Shown in pieces: positions 36,061 to 47,239 of a DNA stretch of 64,000 nt. The DNA is from Nymphalis io (Eukaryota > Arthropoda > Insecta > Lepidoptera > Nymphalidae). The stretch is from assembly GCF_905147045.1 (NCBI RefSeq), contig NC_065911.1, positions 9,238,001 through 9,302,000 of the forward strand. Direction: 5' to 3'. Under the pieces are notes generated by a model. It saw nothing but the letters and a program-made list of their open reading frames with translations, was not told where the DNA came from and did not search any database. Position 1 is the first letter of the stretch, and each line of letters begins with the position of its first letter. A program made the translations under genes and the position numbers.

Positions 36061-36343
36061 TATAGTGTTAAATGAAATATTTTTATGATTTAGAACGAAC
36101 AAATATATGAGGCGTATAATTTCCTAGACTTATTCAGTTTCCTTTTAAACGAGTTCTTTAGAACGTAGATTTGTCTAAGATTATTCGTTAGGTAAGCAAG
36201 AAATCAGGCTCCTTTCATAAGTAGGTTCATTGATCGAACCGCTAGTATGTAATTATTGCGTATTTATAATTACAGATAAGAAAACAACTTTCGAATTCCC
36301 TTTTTAAATAAAATTATAAATACAATATAGGCGATTTAAAAGC

Positions 36344-36407
36344 GATCTAGACCAAATAAATCTGAAAAAAAAACAGAAAAGGATCTAGACCAAATAAATC
36401 TGAAAAA
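36344..36407. repeat. 26-bp direct repeat, two units
   Basis: The unit beginning GATCTAGACCAAATAAATCT occurs at 36344-36369 and 36382-36407 with a 12-nt A-rich spacer. It looks like a local slippage duplication. Confidence 0.85.
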
Positions 36408-38612
36408 TTGTACAATCAAATTATGTTTGAAAATTTCCTCGTATAAATTTGCAATAATTATTGATTGCATAATATATAAAAAATATTTGATATCGAATCA
36501 AATAAAAAGATAATTTTATTACAATAATAAATAGTCCGTGATTATTCTGTTGTATAGATAATCAATCAAAAATGATTTGAATGATATTAGGTACGTATTT
36601 ATAATTTATTGGGGCTTTGATATTTTATTATATCTGTAGTTACTTTGTATTCCGCGTTTCCTTTCAATCATTAACTTTGATTATCAATCTTATTTTTTTT
36701 TTCTTTTTAATGGTAAATAATCACCACTGATTATAGACAATTGCGTTTTGTTAGCGAAAAGACAATTTGCAATAATGACGTGACATTATTTTTGGCGCGA
36801 AATTTGTCATTTATACAGATAATATATAAATGATTTTTTATTTCGTTATTTGTTTCGCTAGCGTTCTTTTATGATTGATATGATTAATTGAAAGTTTGTT
36901 TAATTGTCGACGCTTGTGTGTAATTTTCTGGCATAGTTTTATCAGCGTACGATAGATGGAGCGCAATCCATAACCGATTAATTATAATAAACAAGCAATT
37001 AAAAACCAGACAACACGTGCCAGTCATTAGTAAATCACATATGTAAATCTTAGGTTTTGTTTATATTAACTCCTTCGATTAGAATAGGCTACAGGGAATT
37101 AAAACAATTATTTTAATTTACCGTTATTTAATGTTACTATGGCATTGAATCTTGACTCATGTCAAGTCATCGCGACATTTATAATGATATATGATATCAA
37201 AAATATGCTTGATGAAAGATGACAAATACATTATATTAGATTACGATTACGGTGAATGACGTCGCAATCAATACACATAATATAAATATATATATATATA
37301 TATAAATGTGTCTATACAGTTGATATTTGTAATTTGATTACTAGAATATTATACCTAGTGTTTATTGCTGGTATTACGGTCTACGTTACAAACCGATAGC
37401 TTTATATTTAATGTAATCTTGATAATTAACGATTTAAAGTCGATCTTATTGTAACTTCGGTTGAACTGATTTTGAATTGACTTAAAAAACGTAATATTGG
37501 TTCTCAATAGATTTTTTTTTATAATGACAAATAAATCACACGAATGCGCCATTTATTTTTGTATCATACTCGTTTAAAATAATTTATTTAATTTAATATT
37601 TTTTATGTTTAATTTTAAAAATATCTAAATGACAACTACACCATCAACGAAGAAGTCGCAAATAAACAGACGACAAAAAAATTAGAAAACACACAAAAAT
37701 GGCACGGACCATGATTATTAAAAATATATTAAGAATGGGAACTATGATGTTATGGTGCCATAACATGTACCTGTACCTGCATTTACTTTCCATCTTCCAA
37801 AGAACAAATACAAGCTAATGATGTTCAGCGGGTATTCTTCAACTCGTTGGTGTTATTCAATTATTCTATAAATTTTCTACAAATAATAAATATATTGGTT
37901 AATATCTTAGTGGCAGACATGAAGTGTCAGACAAACTCGGTAGGGGTTTGTCCCCTGTTATGAAAACCCCTTCGTATGCTCAACCCGAAAACCTATTAAT
38001 TATACATTTTTAAATGTACCTAAAAATATCATAAAAATATATCTTTGCGTTTTAAATTCCCTTAGTTTAGAAGTTTGTTTACATGAAGTGCTATCATTCA
38101 TACGTTGCGCGCGCATCGTTTTACGTAATTTTGTATTTAGTAATCGTACAGTGCAAACGTTGTTACTATTTACTGATTAAGGGTATGTATATATAATTAT
38201 AAATATTTAATAGGAAATCTGTATATCTGTCATGTGACTTAATCTGTGTCATGACAGCAAAAAAAAACATTCGATTATCATAGTGCTAAAAGAAAATAGT
38301 GAGCGGCACTGACTTTTGTGACACAGGTGTATGTGTAGCTTAAAAGTCAGCTGACTGACTTTAAATAAATAAATAAAGTAGTGTAATTAAAAGGCCAATG
38401 AAATATTTAGTGCCACATTCAAGACTGTTATACTACTCAAGCTGTGTTATTTTTATATATAACAGATATAATACATATAAAAAAATACACGAACAACGTG
38501 TCTACAACTTTGAAATATTTATCAAGCCGAAATGTTTGATCGACTTCGTAGCCTGATACGAAGTTCTATGCGATATTTTCTATGCTTAGAAAGCAGGATA
38601 GCGAAATTATAT

Positions 38613-38666
38613 ACATATATATATATATATGTATATGATGTCGGGTTGAGTTGGCTTACAATCAGC

Positions 38667-38730
<64 letters not shown>
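38613..38730. repeat. (TA)n microsatellite in two blocks
   Basis: TA runs at about 38613-38634 and 38671-38730 flank a unique segment. The frame 38532-38732 simply translates the microsatellite. Confidence 0.95.
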
Positions 38731-38733
<3 letters not shown>

Positions 38734-40317
38734 CAAATATATTTAAATTAGCATTTGTTACCATTAACGCCTTTCAATATAATTAAAATACCTATATATT
38801 AAAATCATAGGGACAATTATTGTTTCAGAAAAAAAACATTTACTAAAAGTTTAATAGATATAGACGACACCGCGCGCCCGTGTTAGTCGAACCTACTTCT
38901 ATTTTCTAAAAACTAGGATATCTACTAATCCAGCTAGACATGAAAACAAACAAATGAGTTTAAGACCTAATTAGTCTAGATTTTTAATGGGAAGTGACAG
39001 TTTTAAACTGTCTCAGCCATCGGATTATGATAACACAGATTAAATAGAATTAGCAGCTTAAATTATTTGATATTAATAAAGAAAAACAAATATTTTTCTT
39101 TCAATCAATTGTAAAAAAAGACAGTGTTCTGACAATATTATGTTTATCTAAACATAGCAATAATTATGTAAATATAAGCTCAATTTTTTAAATTATTTTA
39201 GGTGTGGAAAAAGGTATTTGACATAGTGCTTAAAAATAAACTCTTTTTATTCTGTAAACTAGTGTATCATTTATACTCATTTCATACCTTTTTATATTCA
39301 TTTATTTTTATTAAATTTTTATATATTTTTTCATGATATACATTCATATAATTAAAATTTAATTTTTAATATGCTTGCAATTTTTTTTATATAAATAATA
39401 AAAGGTTGTAAAAGTATGTATTTATTTAAATTTTTATATCAAATATGGTACGCTTAAAGATTTTGTTAATAATAAAGTGGATAAAATTAGTTTAACACCA
39501 ATAGTAATTGGTTAATAATATAATGAATGTTATTAATCATACAATTTGTAATATCAGCAATTGAAGTAGCATAATTCTGCATACTTGTGCTACCTGAAAC
39601 TGTCACACTGCACGCACACATCCTTATCTGAATAAAATTATGCAATAAGTGTATTAATACTATACCTACTGCACTGTACTAAAAAGTTTTAATTAATATA
39701 TAGTCAATGAGTAATTGGTGATATTTTGTTTGATTACAAAAATTTTTGTACCGTCAATCCTATCATCTTGACTGTACAAAGTTAACCCAAAACCCAGCAG
39801 TTGTATTTTCATATCACATTAATTAACTATTGACAACTAAAATCATAAATTATTCATCTCCTAAAGCCCTTAAGATTAGGAATGCTGAAGCATTTAAATT
39901 GTTGAATCATTTTAATACTACAGTCGATATATCTATTAACCAGCCGAGGAGCTGCATGATGTTATTAACTCTATAAACTTACATTAACACGAAATGATGT
40001 ATACATGGGCCCAAAACTAGGACTTTTACATGAAGATACTATTAAAAATATTTATTAAACATAACAGTATTTGACATGAACAAATTCACAATTTCAAGGC
40101 AATAAATTCTTTTAAACAGAATAAAAACTAAGGTAAATAGTGTCAATGTAATTTAACAAGGATAAAATATGTTTAATTATATTCTACATCACATACAAAC
40201 AATTTCTACAACTTAAAAAAATATATATATTAAGCAAAATGACAAAATATTTTTTTCCCTTTTCTGGTGTAATGACAATATGTAATACAATGGTATAATA
40301 CAAAACACATTACACCA

Positions 40318-40370
40318 GACACACACACACACACACACATTACACCAGACACACACATACACATTCCTCC
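40318..40370. repeat. (CA)n microsatellite with duplicated flank
   Basis: The CA run is flanked on both sides by 'cattacaccagacacacaca', so the flank and repeat were duplicated together. Confidence 0.9.
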
Positions 40371-40922
40371 ATTAAAAAGTTATGCATATTTTAAAATTAG
40401 AACATTATAGTTCAGAAATGTTATTAGTTTATATTGTCAATAAACTAGTGATGTTTTTGTTTTGCAGGCATTGATGTTTGTTTATTACATTATTTGTGTC
40501 ATCTAGGTATTTCAATTATTGCTTGTTGCCACACAATATTTATAGTTGCTTTAATAACTTATTAATTATATACTTTTTTTAAATAGATAATGAATTATTT
40601 TAAATAAAATAAAGCAGTTCATGTTTTATAGTAATCATTTTAAATAACTTTACTTTCTTATTAATTAAAAATGAACACATTGTTTTTTTATATTTTATAA
40701 GTGTAAAAGTTAATAAAAAATATTTCGATGGATTGATAGATATATATTATCCATATCTATAATCACAATTGAATTTTATTTGTATCAATTTCATAGTCAA
40801 TTAAAATGTTTAATATATTATTTTGAAGCGGTATTATAAGAAAGTGACGGTATAACATTGTGGCGTGTTTGTGGTAATTTTCTAGAACATAGAAAGTACC
40901 TATCACTATTCTTAATACTCAC

Positions 40923-40991
40923 CAAAGTGTTCTGATACCCCAATCCCGATTCATCGTCCGAGGTTTCTTCTTTTTTGATCGCGTCCTTCAT
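40923..40991 (-). CDS. first coding exon 'a' of an unidentified gene (partial)
   Basis: On the minus strand an ATG (40989-40991) in the context TGTAAAAATGAAG opens 23 codons, ending at the strong donor GTGAGT (40917-40922) in phase 0. The peptide is charged: MKDAIKKEETSDDE, then SGLGYQNTL. Its last 14 residues align with those of the exon at 15870-15947 (TS, acidic run, G, Y-x-x-T-L). A TATA box and GC-richer 5' leader lie just upstream, so this reads as a genuine promoter-proximal exon. No signal peptide or domain is visible. The rest of the gene should continue to the left but I could not recognise further exons. I cannot name the product. Confidence 0.7.
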
Positions 40992-41059
40992 TTTTACAAT
41001 AACTCTTCACTTAATAATATCAAGTTCCAAAACACTAAACAATGCGAAAAGTCACAACA

Positions 41060-41099
41060 CTTGCGCGCGCTGCGAACTTGTTAGGAATAATATTTTATA
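41060..41099 (-). promoter_or_regulatory. TATA-containing core promoter for exon 'a'
   Basis: TATAAA on the minus strand (41094-41099) precedes 'ttcgcagcgcgcgcaag' by about 25-30 nt, a plausible start site near 41065-41070. That gives a 5' leader of about 75-80 nt before the ATG at 40991. The surrounding 41040-41180 is CpG-richer than the flanks. Confidence 0.45.
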
Positions 41100-41180
41100 A
41101 AGAAAAAAAACTTAACCGGCTCTGACTTGCGACGTCCGTTCGCACATAACCATCATTTCATTCATGGTCTAGTGTGCTAT

Positions 41181-43557
41181 ACGTTTATTTTGTAATTGAA
41201 TAAACGCGATTTCGTTTAAATTGCTCGTAAGCTTACAGGAAACGTCTACACACGTTCAAATAATAAGCCGTCCAGTGACCGACTGAGTCTGACACTTGTG
41301 AGTTGTGACTTCAGACTTGTTTGACACATACAAATATAGGCGGTGACAGTTTATTGCATGCAAAGTTCAAAACGCGACACTAAAACTCGACCCTGGCCCT
41401 GAACATGAACTTATTTCTTATCAATTGATTACAATCTTTGATTATCTTATCAATATTATACATATTACGACTTTTTTGTTAAAGGCTTTTGTTTCTAACA
41501 TTTATCTGAACGGTATCGTATTATGAACGCAACTAACTAAATATTTGATTTTGATTTGACCTATCACTTGACTTGCTTACGTCTCGTTCCGCATTGAGTT
41601 TGCTTTGTTTTTTGTTTTTAGAAAGAGTCCATAAGCGATAAGATTTTATCATAATGATTTCATATCACAATATAAGTACGCTTATGTATACAAGATGTTG
41701 TATAACTTCCTGAGTATTACTCAGATTTGACAATGCTTATATTAGATGAAATTAAAACGCTTAGAAAGTTCTGTCCACCGAACTAAAATTAAATTTCAAA
41801 TTTAGAATTATTTTGTGGTCACATAGATTAATATATTTATTCCTTGATTAACTATAATAATTAATATTTAATTGAAATTGCAGTATTACATAGATATTAT
41901 TAATGAAAAAGAAGTATAATTACTACTGATTAATTAAATGTAGTTATTAGTAAAAATAAAGATTAATTAAGTACCTATCATATAATAAAGTTTAAATAGT
42001 ATTAAAATTATAAATATAAAAAGGTTAGTTTTTTTTAAATGAAGTAATTAACTTATACGAATTTTGATCAAAAAGTTATACGATCTCAAGTCTACGCAAT
42101 TATTCTTTCGGAATTAATCTGTCAACGTATTTAGCATGATCATTAAATTGTAAATAATATTATTGAATCAATTATCTATTTTATATTATACTCAATTAAA
42201 ACGGTCACAAAACTGAGCGTACAACGGTGAAAATACAATAGTTGCTAAAACAAATGTTATTCATACCATTGTTTTAATGGATCGTGTTTGTGATTCACTG
42301 AATCGCAAAGATTATTTAACTTTTGTATCTGTATCGATTGTCATTATACATACAATAAATTGTTTATACTATTATCACGCATGAATATGTAATAATTGAG
42401 ATATTTAGTTTAGTTATGTAAGGAAAATAAAACAGTTTAGTAATAAAACAGTAATTTAAACGTAATCAAATCCTACAAATAATAATTCAAACTTAAATAC
42501 AAAGTAACATCATCATTATATCAGATTAGTTTTACATCGGATCACGTAAATTGTTAATTAAGATATATACCAGACGTTATTTGAAATCGACTAATTATTG
42601 TGATGTATTTAAAGCGAATGAGACGTCAATTGTAATGAGAATAATAGTATATCCTTTTTTAAATGTTTTGTAAGTCGTTTTGTTTTGTTAAATTTATTTT
42701 AAGAAGGTAGTTGCGTAAACTCTTCCTAAGTAGAAGTTACTACTAGTTAAATTGAAGTTAGATACTGGTAAGCAATGAAATATATGTATTATTATCAAAT
42801 TAATGAGTCTTAAGTCTTAATATATATAGTAATATTATTACTATATATACGTATTAATAAGGCTACACAGCACAGATCCCACACGCACAAGCACATGATG
42901 TCACAGACCCTATTTATACGTAGCCTTCTGGCTGGTTGAGATTATCCCATAGAGTCATAGACAATTACTACTTTTTAAATAGTTAAATATATTTCTAACA
43001 ATATAAAACACTTCTTAGCGTTAAAGCGCTGAAAAACTGATCTAAGATCCCTTGGAATTGTAATTGTACTGGCAGGCCATTGAAACCGGAACACAGCAAT
43101 ACATATTATTATTGCTGTCTAGCTGACGAATAACTGGCCCTGTGACAGATGAGACTACACACCCCCTAACATGAGTGAAAAAGACATTTTCTAAGATTCT
43201 AAATTAATTATTTTATAAAAAATATTATTTAGCCAAGTTCCTAAACTAAGAAGCAGTGTTAAAGATATTGAAATGAAGAGTCAAGGGCACATCGCATACT
43301 TTAACTTTTTGTTGACAAACTGATACAATATCTATCTTTAGTTGCAATTTCATGGCAAATAAACGCTAAAACACGTTTTAATTTAAGACTTTCAAGAATC
43401 GATTCAATAATAATACGTTTTTAAACGAATGACTAGTGATTTTAATCTTAGAGTTAAAGTAATGTTTTTATAGCTTTTTTATGTTTGTTTTACGCATAAA
43501 AATTTGATTGTGCTTTTGAAATAGCAATTATTTTTTTATTGTAAACGAACTTATAAG
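41181..43557. other. AT-rich stretch upstream of exon 'a'
   Basis: No gene is seen. A near-palindrome, TATATATAGTAAT and its complement, is centred near 42835. A faint family-A trace lies at 43055-43140 ('aaccggaacacagcaata'). Confidence 0.4.
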
Positions 43558-44200
43558 CTATTCCAACCAAAAGAGGAGTAAACCCAAATAAACAACTTTG
43601 ACACCGATATCATTGGTCACCGATATCAATTGACGCGATATCATTGGTCGAGATCTTGAATAATCTATGACATTCACTATGGATTCGCGAAAAAATGGCG
43701 TTTTCAATGTCCGCGAAGTTAATAATAATAATAATATCCTGGGACATTTTTCACACACGGCCATCTGATCCCAAATTAAGCTTGTACAAAGCTTGTGCTA
43801 TGGGAACCAGATAACTGATATACTACATATACTACTTTTCTTTTGTAAATACATAATTATATAGAAAATTACACCCAGACTCAGGACAAACAGACATGTC
43901 GATGCACACAAATGTCTGTCCTGGGTGGGAATCGAACCCACAACCTTCGGCGTGAAAAGGCAAGTATCTACCAACCACGCCAATCGGCTCGTCCACCCGG
44001 AAAGTTGTAATTGGAACTTCGAAAGTTAAATTAATGTGGTTTATTCCTAATTAAGTGGAATAGTATATATATGTATTATAAATAAAGGTAAATTAATCAA
44101 GAACTCTTTATACCGTAATACAGCTGAACAATTAGAAAATCGCATGCAATTTGTAAATATACGGTTTGTTTACCTTTATTCCTACCTCGATTCGAATAGG
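43558..44200. mobile_element. MITE-like element, copy 1, with nested SINE
   Basis: The left end 'ctattccaaccaaaagagga' and the reverse complement of the right end 'ctattcgaatcgaggtagga' form imperfect terminal inverted repeats of roughly 25 nt. The interior shares 'gatatcattggtcaccgat' and 'tgaataatctatgacattca' with 48892-49247. Excluding the nested family-C SINE it is about 373 bp. There is no coding capacity, so it is a non-autonomous DNA element. Confidence 0.72.
43721..43990 (-). repeat. family-C SINE nested in the MITE
   Basis: Complete reverse copy from the ATT-rich tail to the tRNA-like head 'gggaatcgaacccacaacc' and 'ctaccaaccacgccaatcgg'. MITE sequence stops at 'gtccgcgaagtt' and resumes after a similar but imperfect 'gtccacccggaaagtt', a possible decayed duplication. 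The frame 43798-43983 is repeat-borne. Confidence 0.88.
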
Positions 44201-44254
44201 GTATAGTAAAGATTTTATGATTCAATATACGTGACATATATATTTTTTTATGCT

Positions 44255-44312
44255 ATAGGACGAGCAAATACCATCACCTGATGGTAAGTGGTCATCACCG
44301 CCCATAGACATG
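44255..44312 (-). repeat. family-A A-tail fragment
   Basis: 'ggacgagcaaataccatcac' and 'ctgatggtaagtggtcatca', ending after 'gcccatagacat'. Confidence 0.6.
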
Positions 44313-45111
44313 TGTTGATGCTTAACAACACGAAAATATTGTGATGTCGGGTTGAGTTGGCTTACAATAAAGATGGCAATCCTAAAACACAACATTCATG
44401 TAGTAATGAAGGTTTTTGCTTGAGATAGTTTTAGGTATAGTTATCAATTTCATATCCAAGGTTCGTTTCGAAAGCGACCGGACAGACAAAGTGTTCTTCT
44501 CATGGTATAAATGTTAACAGAATAAACAAAAAAACGTGCAACATTGAAATATATTTTATCCTAACTACGAATAAAATAAAAAATACACACAGAAACACTT
44601 AGAAAGCTGATTAAAACAGACAGTAAAAAGCAAATTATTCGAGAGGTATTTTTTGTAAAGTATGCGTTTCTATTGTGTAATGTTAAATGTTGCCAGAATT
44701 GTAAAAGTAAATATTTCTTTTACGTCCATGTTATTTTTATTTAACCTTGAGTTTTTTTTTTATTGTAAAATGACTTGTAACGTTCTCATCGAGTACTTAT
44801 AGTCGTCTAATAATTGATTAATTTCGTTTTAAATGTTCCTCGCAAAAACTATCGAAATTATATCAAGTAGATAAATTAGATATTTATTTAAATTGTCTAA
44901 AAATAAGATTAAACATTAAATAAGAACTATTTACATTGAGGATTAAAATAAGTGAATACAAAAAAGTAAATAGCTACTATAGAAAGGTTGCAAGAATGCT
45001 AGTACTTTTACTACATTTTTGCCTTAATATAATTTGCAAAATCCATTAAAATTCTTGTAACTTCGATCCTCAAGTCATTCCTATCGGTTTATAGAGCTTT
45101 TTTTAGTGTGT
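44313..45111. other. AT-rich non-coding stretch
   Basis: It includes an exact 26-bp match (44343-44368) to 38637-38662. Otherwise nothing. Confidence 0.4.
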
Positions 45112-45182
45112 GTAATATTTTGTTATTTATTTTAAGTAGCTTACTGTTTAGTACCTACTTAAAATAAATAACAAAATATTAC
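45112..45182. repeat. perfect 28-bp inverted repeat
   Basis: Arms 45112-45139 (starting GTAATATTTTGTTATTTATT) and 45155-45182 are exact reverse complements around a 15-nt spacer. A further partial inverted copy of the arm tip (AAAATATTACAC) lies at about 45190-45202. It could be a MITE core or a hairpin-forming site. Confidence 0.9.
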
Positions 45183-45609
45183 TTTCATCAAAAATATTAC
45201 ACCCTTTCTTATTGCCTATACTGGTGACAGTAGGGCTGGTTCATTTTTCGCCCAGAGAATCTGAATTGCGATTTAAAAGGGATTTTCTTTTTGGCTGTTG
45301 GCATTCTTGCCACCAATCCATACCATTTTTATTTTTACATACCATACCATAACTATTTTTAATTTTTATTTGTTTTTATTAGATATATATTAATATTAAG
45401 TAATGTAAGAGGGTATATATAGCTTAGTTCCCGGCAAAATAAGAATAGGGCTAATCCATCTTTTCCAATGGATGTCGTAGAAGGCGACTAAGGGAAGAAA
45501 GACCTTGAGGTACCCGCATGGTGGCGGGGAAATCACCAACAACAGCTTTTCCAAGGAGGATTGGCGTCAGGCAGGCGGCTGGCTATAAAACGCAAAACCT
45601 TACAACAAC

Positions 45610-46404
45610 ATGGATTTTATTGCAAAGGAAAACAGTGATAGGGTTAGGGCGTACCTCCGAGGCGACGCGCAGTGTCAGCACCTGGTCACTGTGAGAAATG
45701 CACAAGGGTTGTTGTATCAGGGACGGGTGCAACGTAAGAAGCGAGTCCGGGAAGTAAGACTGAGGATAGCAAGCTGGAATGTAGGAACGATGACTGGAAG
45801 GGCCAGAGTAATAGCAGATATGATCATGAAAAGAATGATCATGAAAAGAAGAAGAATAAATGTGGCTTGTTTACAAGAGACTAAGTGGAAGGGAACAAAA
45901 ACTAGAGAAATCGGTGAAGGCTATAAGTTTTTCTACTGTGGAAGCGATGGCAAAAGGAATGGAGTGGGAATAGTTCTGGACAGAGAACTAAAAGAATGTG
46001 TGGTTGCAGTTAAAAGAGTGAATGACAGATGTATGTTAGTTAGAGTAATAAAAGACGATTTGATATTGAATATTGTAAATATGTATGCACCACAGACAGG
46101 GTGTGATGACAGAGTAAAAGATAAATTCTGGGAGTATTTTGATACAGTTATGATGGAAATACCAGGAGATGTTGGCGAAAATGCGACCGAGGTCGAGAGC
46201 AAGCTCGAAAAATGGCGGGAAAGATTTGAGAGAGTCGGTTTAAAAATAAGCAGAACCAAAACGGAACACCTGTTTTGTGACTTTGGTGTTACCTACAATT
46301 TTTCCCACATAGCTTTAAATGGTGGTTATCTACCAGTATGCTCGGATTTTCGCTACCTGAATTCTGGATTGATGAACCCAGGTAGCGAACGATGGTTACA
46401 TTAA
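45610..46404 (+). CDS. RTE endonuclease joined to a reverse-transcriptase remnant
   Basis: A 264-residue frame. Residues about 50-190 form an apurinic-like endonuclease domain (endonuclease/exonuclease/phosphatase fold) with the motifs LRIASWNVGTMTGR, CLQETKWKG and NGVGIVLDREL, as in RTE-clade LINEs (often annotated 'craniofacial development protein 2-like'). A 15-bp tandem duplication (45819-45848) doubles MIMKR. After about residue 190 the frame passes into a late RT segment (SKLEKWRERFERVGLKISRT). The C-terminal catalytic part of the endonuclease and the RT YxDD region are absent, so it is not functional. A frameshift near 46395 ends the frame while RT-like sequence continues in another frame. 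Confidence 0.85.
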   Translation: MDFIAKENSDRVRAYLRGDAQCQHLVTVRNAQGLLYQGRVQRKKRVREVRLRIASWNVGTMTGRARVIADMIMKRMIMKRRRINVACLQETKWKGTKTREIGEGYKFFYCGSDGKRNGVGIVLDRELKECVVAVKRVNDRCMLVRVIKDDLILNIVNMYAPQTGCDDRVKDKFWEYFDTVMMEIPGDVGENATEVESKLEKWRERFERVGLKISRTKTEHLFCDFGVTYNFSHIALNGGYLPVCSDFRYLNSGLMNPGSERWLH

Positions 46405-46513
46405 CAGGGACGTGAGGAACCGAATAAATGCAGGGTGGATGAAATGGCGACAGGTCTCTGGGACCATTTGTGACCCACGAATGCCCTTGAAGTTAAAAGG
46501 GAAGATTTATAAG

Positions 46514-46625
46514 CAACTTTGACAACGATATCATTGGTCACCGATATCAATTGACGCGATATCATTGGTCGAGATCTTGAATAATCTATGATATTCACTA
46601 TGGATTAGCACCATATGGATGGGCA
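46514..46625. repeat. internal MITE fragment inserted in the RTE, with 39-bp flanking duplication
   Basis: Bases 46514-46606 match the MITE interior ('caactttgacaacgatatc' to 'attcactatggatt') without either MITE end, followed by 19 bases of filler. The 39-bp RTE segment starting CCACGAATGCCCTTGAAGTT occurs on both sides (46475-46513 and 46626-46664). Confidence 0.88.
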
Positions 46626-46664
46626 CCACGAATGCCCTTGAAGTTAAAAGGGAAGATTTATAAG

Positions 46665-47030
46665 ACCGTCATTTGACCTGTCGTGGTTCTGAAAAAAGAA
46701 GAGGATGTAAAAAGAATACATGTGGCAGAGATGCGAATGTTAAGAGGGATGTGCGCTGTAGTTAGAATGGACAAGATAAGAACCGAGTATATTAGAGGAA
46801 GTCTGAAAGTATCACCAATCGATGAAAAATTGAAGAGTAATAGATTAGCGTGGTATGGGCATGTGATGAGGAGGTATGAAAAGCATGTTACTACAAGGAT
46901 GATGAGTATGAATGTTGATGGATATAGGGGACGGGGGATGCCGAAGAAAATGTGGATGGATTGCGTAAGAATGGATGTGTATATGAAAGGGGTAAGTGCT
47001 GAGATGACGAGTGATAGAAAGAAGTATTAG
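46665..47030 (+). pseudogene. RTE reverse-transcriptase C-terminal remnant
   Basis: It continues the RTE protein after the inserted MITE piece. After TVI an in-frame TGA replaces an expected arginine codon, then the frame runs open to the stop at 47030. Typical RTE C-terminal motifs are KRIHVAEMRMLRGMCAV, SNRLAWYGHVMRR and GYRGRGMPKKMWMDC. The segment normally between VVL and KK is missing. The frame 46891-47109 on the other strand is a shadow. Confidence 0.85.
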
Positions 47031-47239
47031 GAAAATACATGTTGTGCCGATCCCACGTAGTGGGATAAGGGCAGGAAGAAGAAGATTTAAGCTTAATATA
47101 CCTAAGCACTATCAGTGTCTATGGACGAACGTGAACCCTAAATATCAGCTGGTGACATATATGCCTATATATAAAAATATGCTATGTGAAAAAAATCGAT
47201 TAACTGAAAATAATCCCTTAACGGAACATTTAATATCTA

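Larger units (their letters stand above)
36061..40922. other. AT-rich stretch, candidate intron or intergenic DNA
   Basis: No gene or full repeat is recognised. It contains a 26-bp direct repeat (36344, 36382), TA microsatellites (37282-37304, 38613-38730), a weak family-A trace at about 37735-37790 and a CA repeat at 40318-40340. If first exons a and b belong to one gene, this would be intron. Confidence 0.4.
45420..47090 (+). mobile_element. internally deleted RTE-type non-LTR retrotransposon
   Basis: The 5' leader 'cccggcaaaataagaatagg' through 'aagaccttgaggtacccgca' precedes an endonuclease ORF. The 3' end carries the reverse-transcriptase C-terminal region and the terminal 'gggataagggcaggaagaag'. 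Both ends are present, but most of the reverse transcriptase is missing: endonuclease sequence joins directly to late RT sequence near 46170-46195. A fragment of the local MITE is inserted at 46514-46625. The element cannot be autonomous. Confidence 0.85.

Noticed and set aside
38532..38732. 66-residue frame with an IYIYIY tail
   Set aside because: It translates a TA microsatellite.
45933..46259. 108-residue minus-strand frame
   Set aside because: It is the antisense shadow of the RTE endonuclease.
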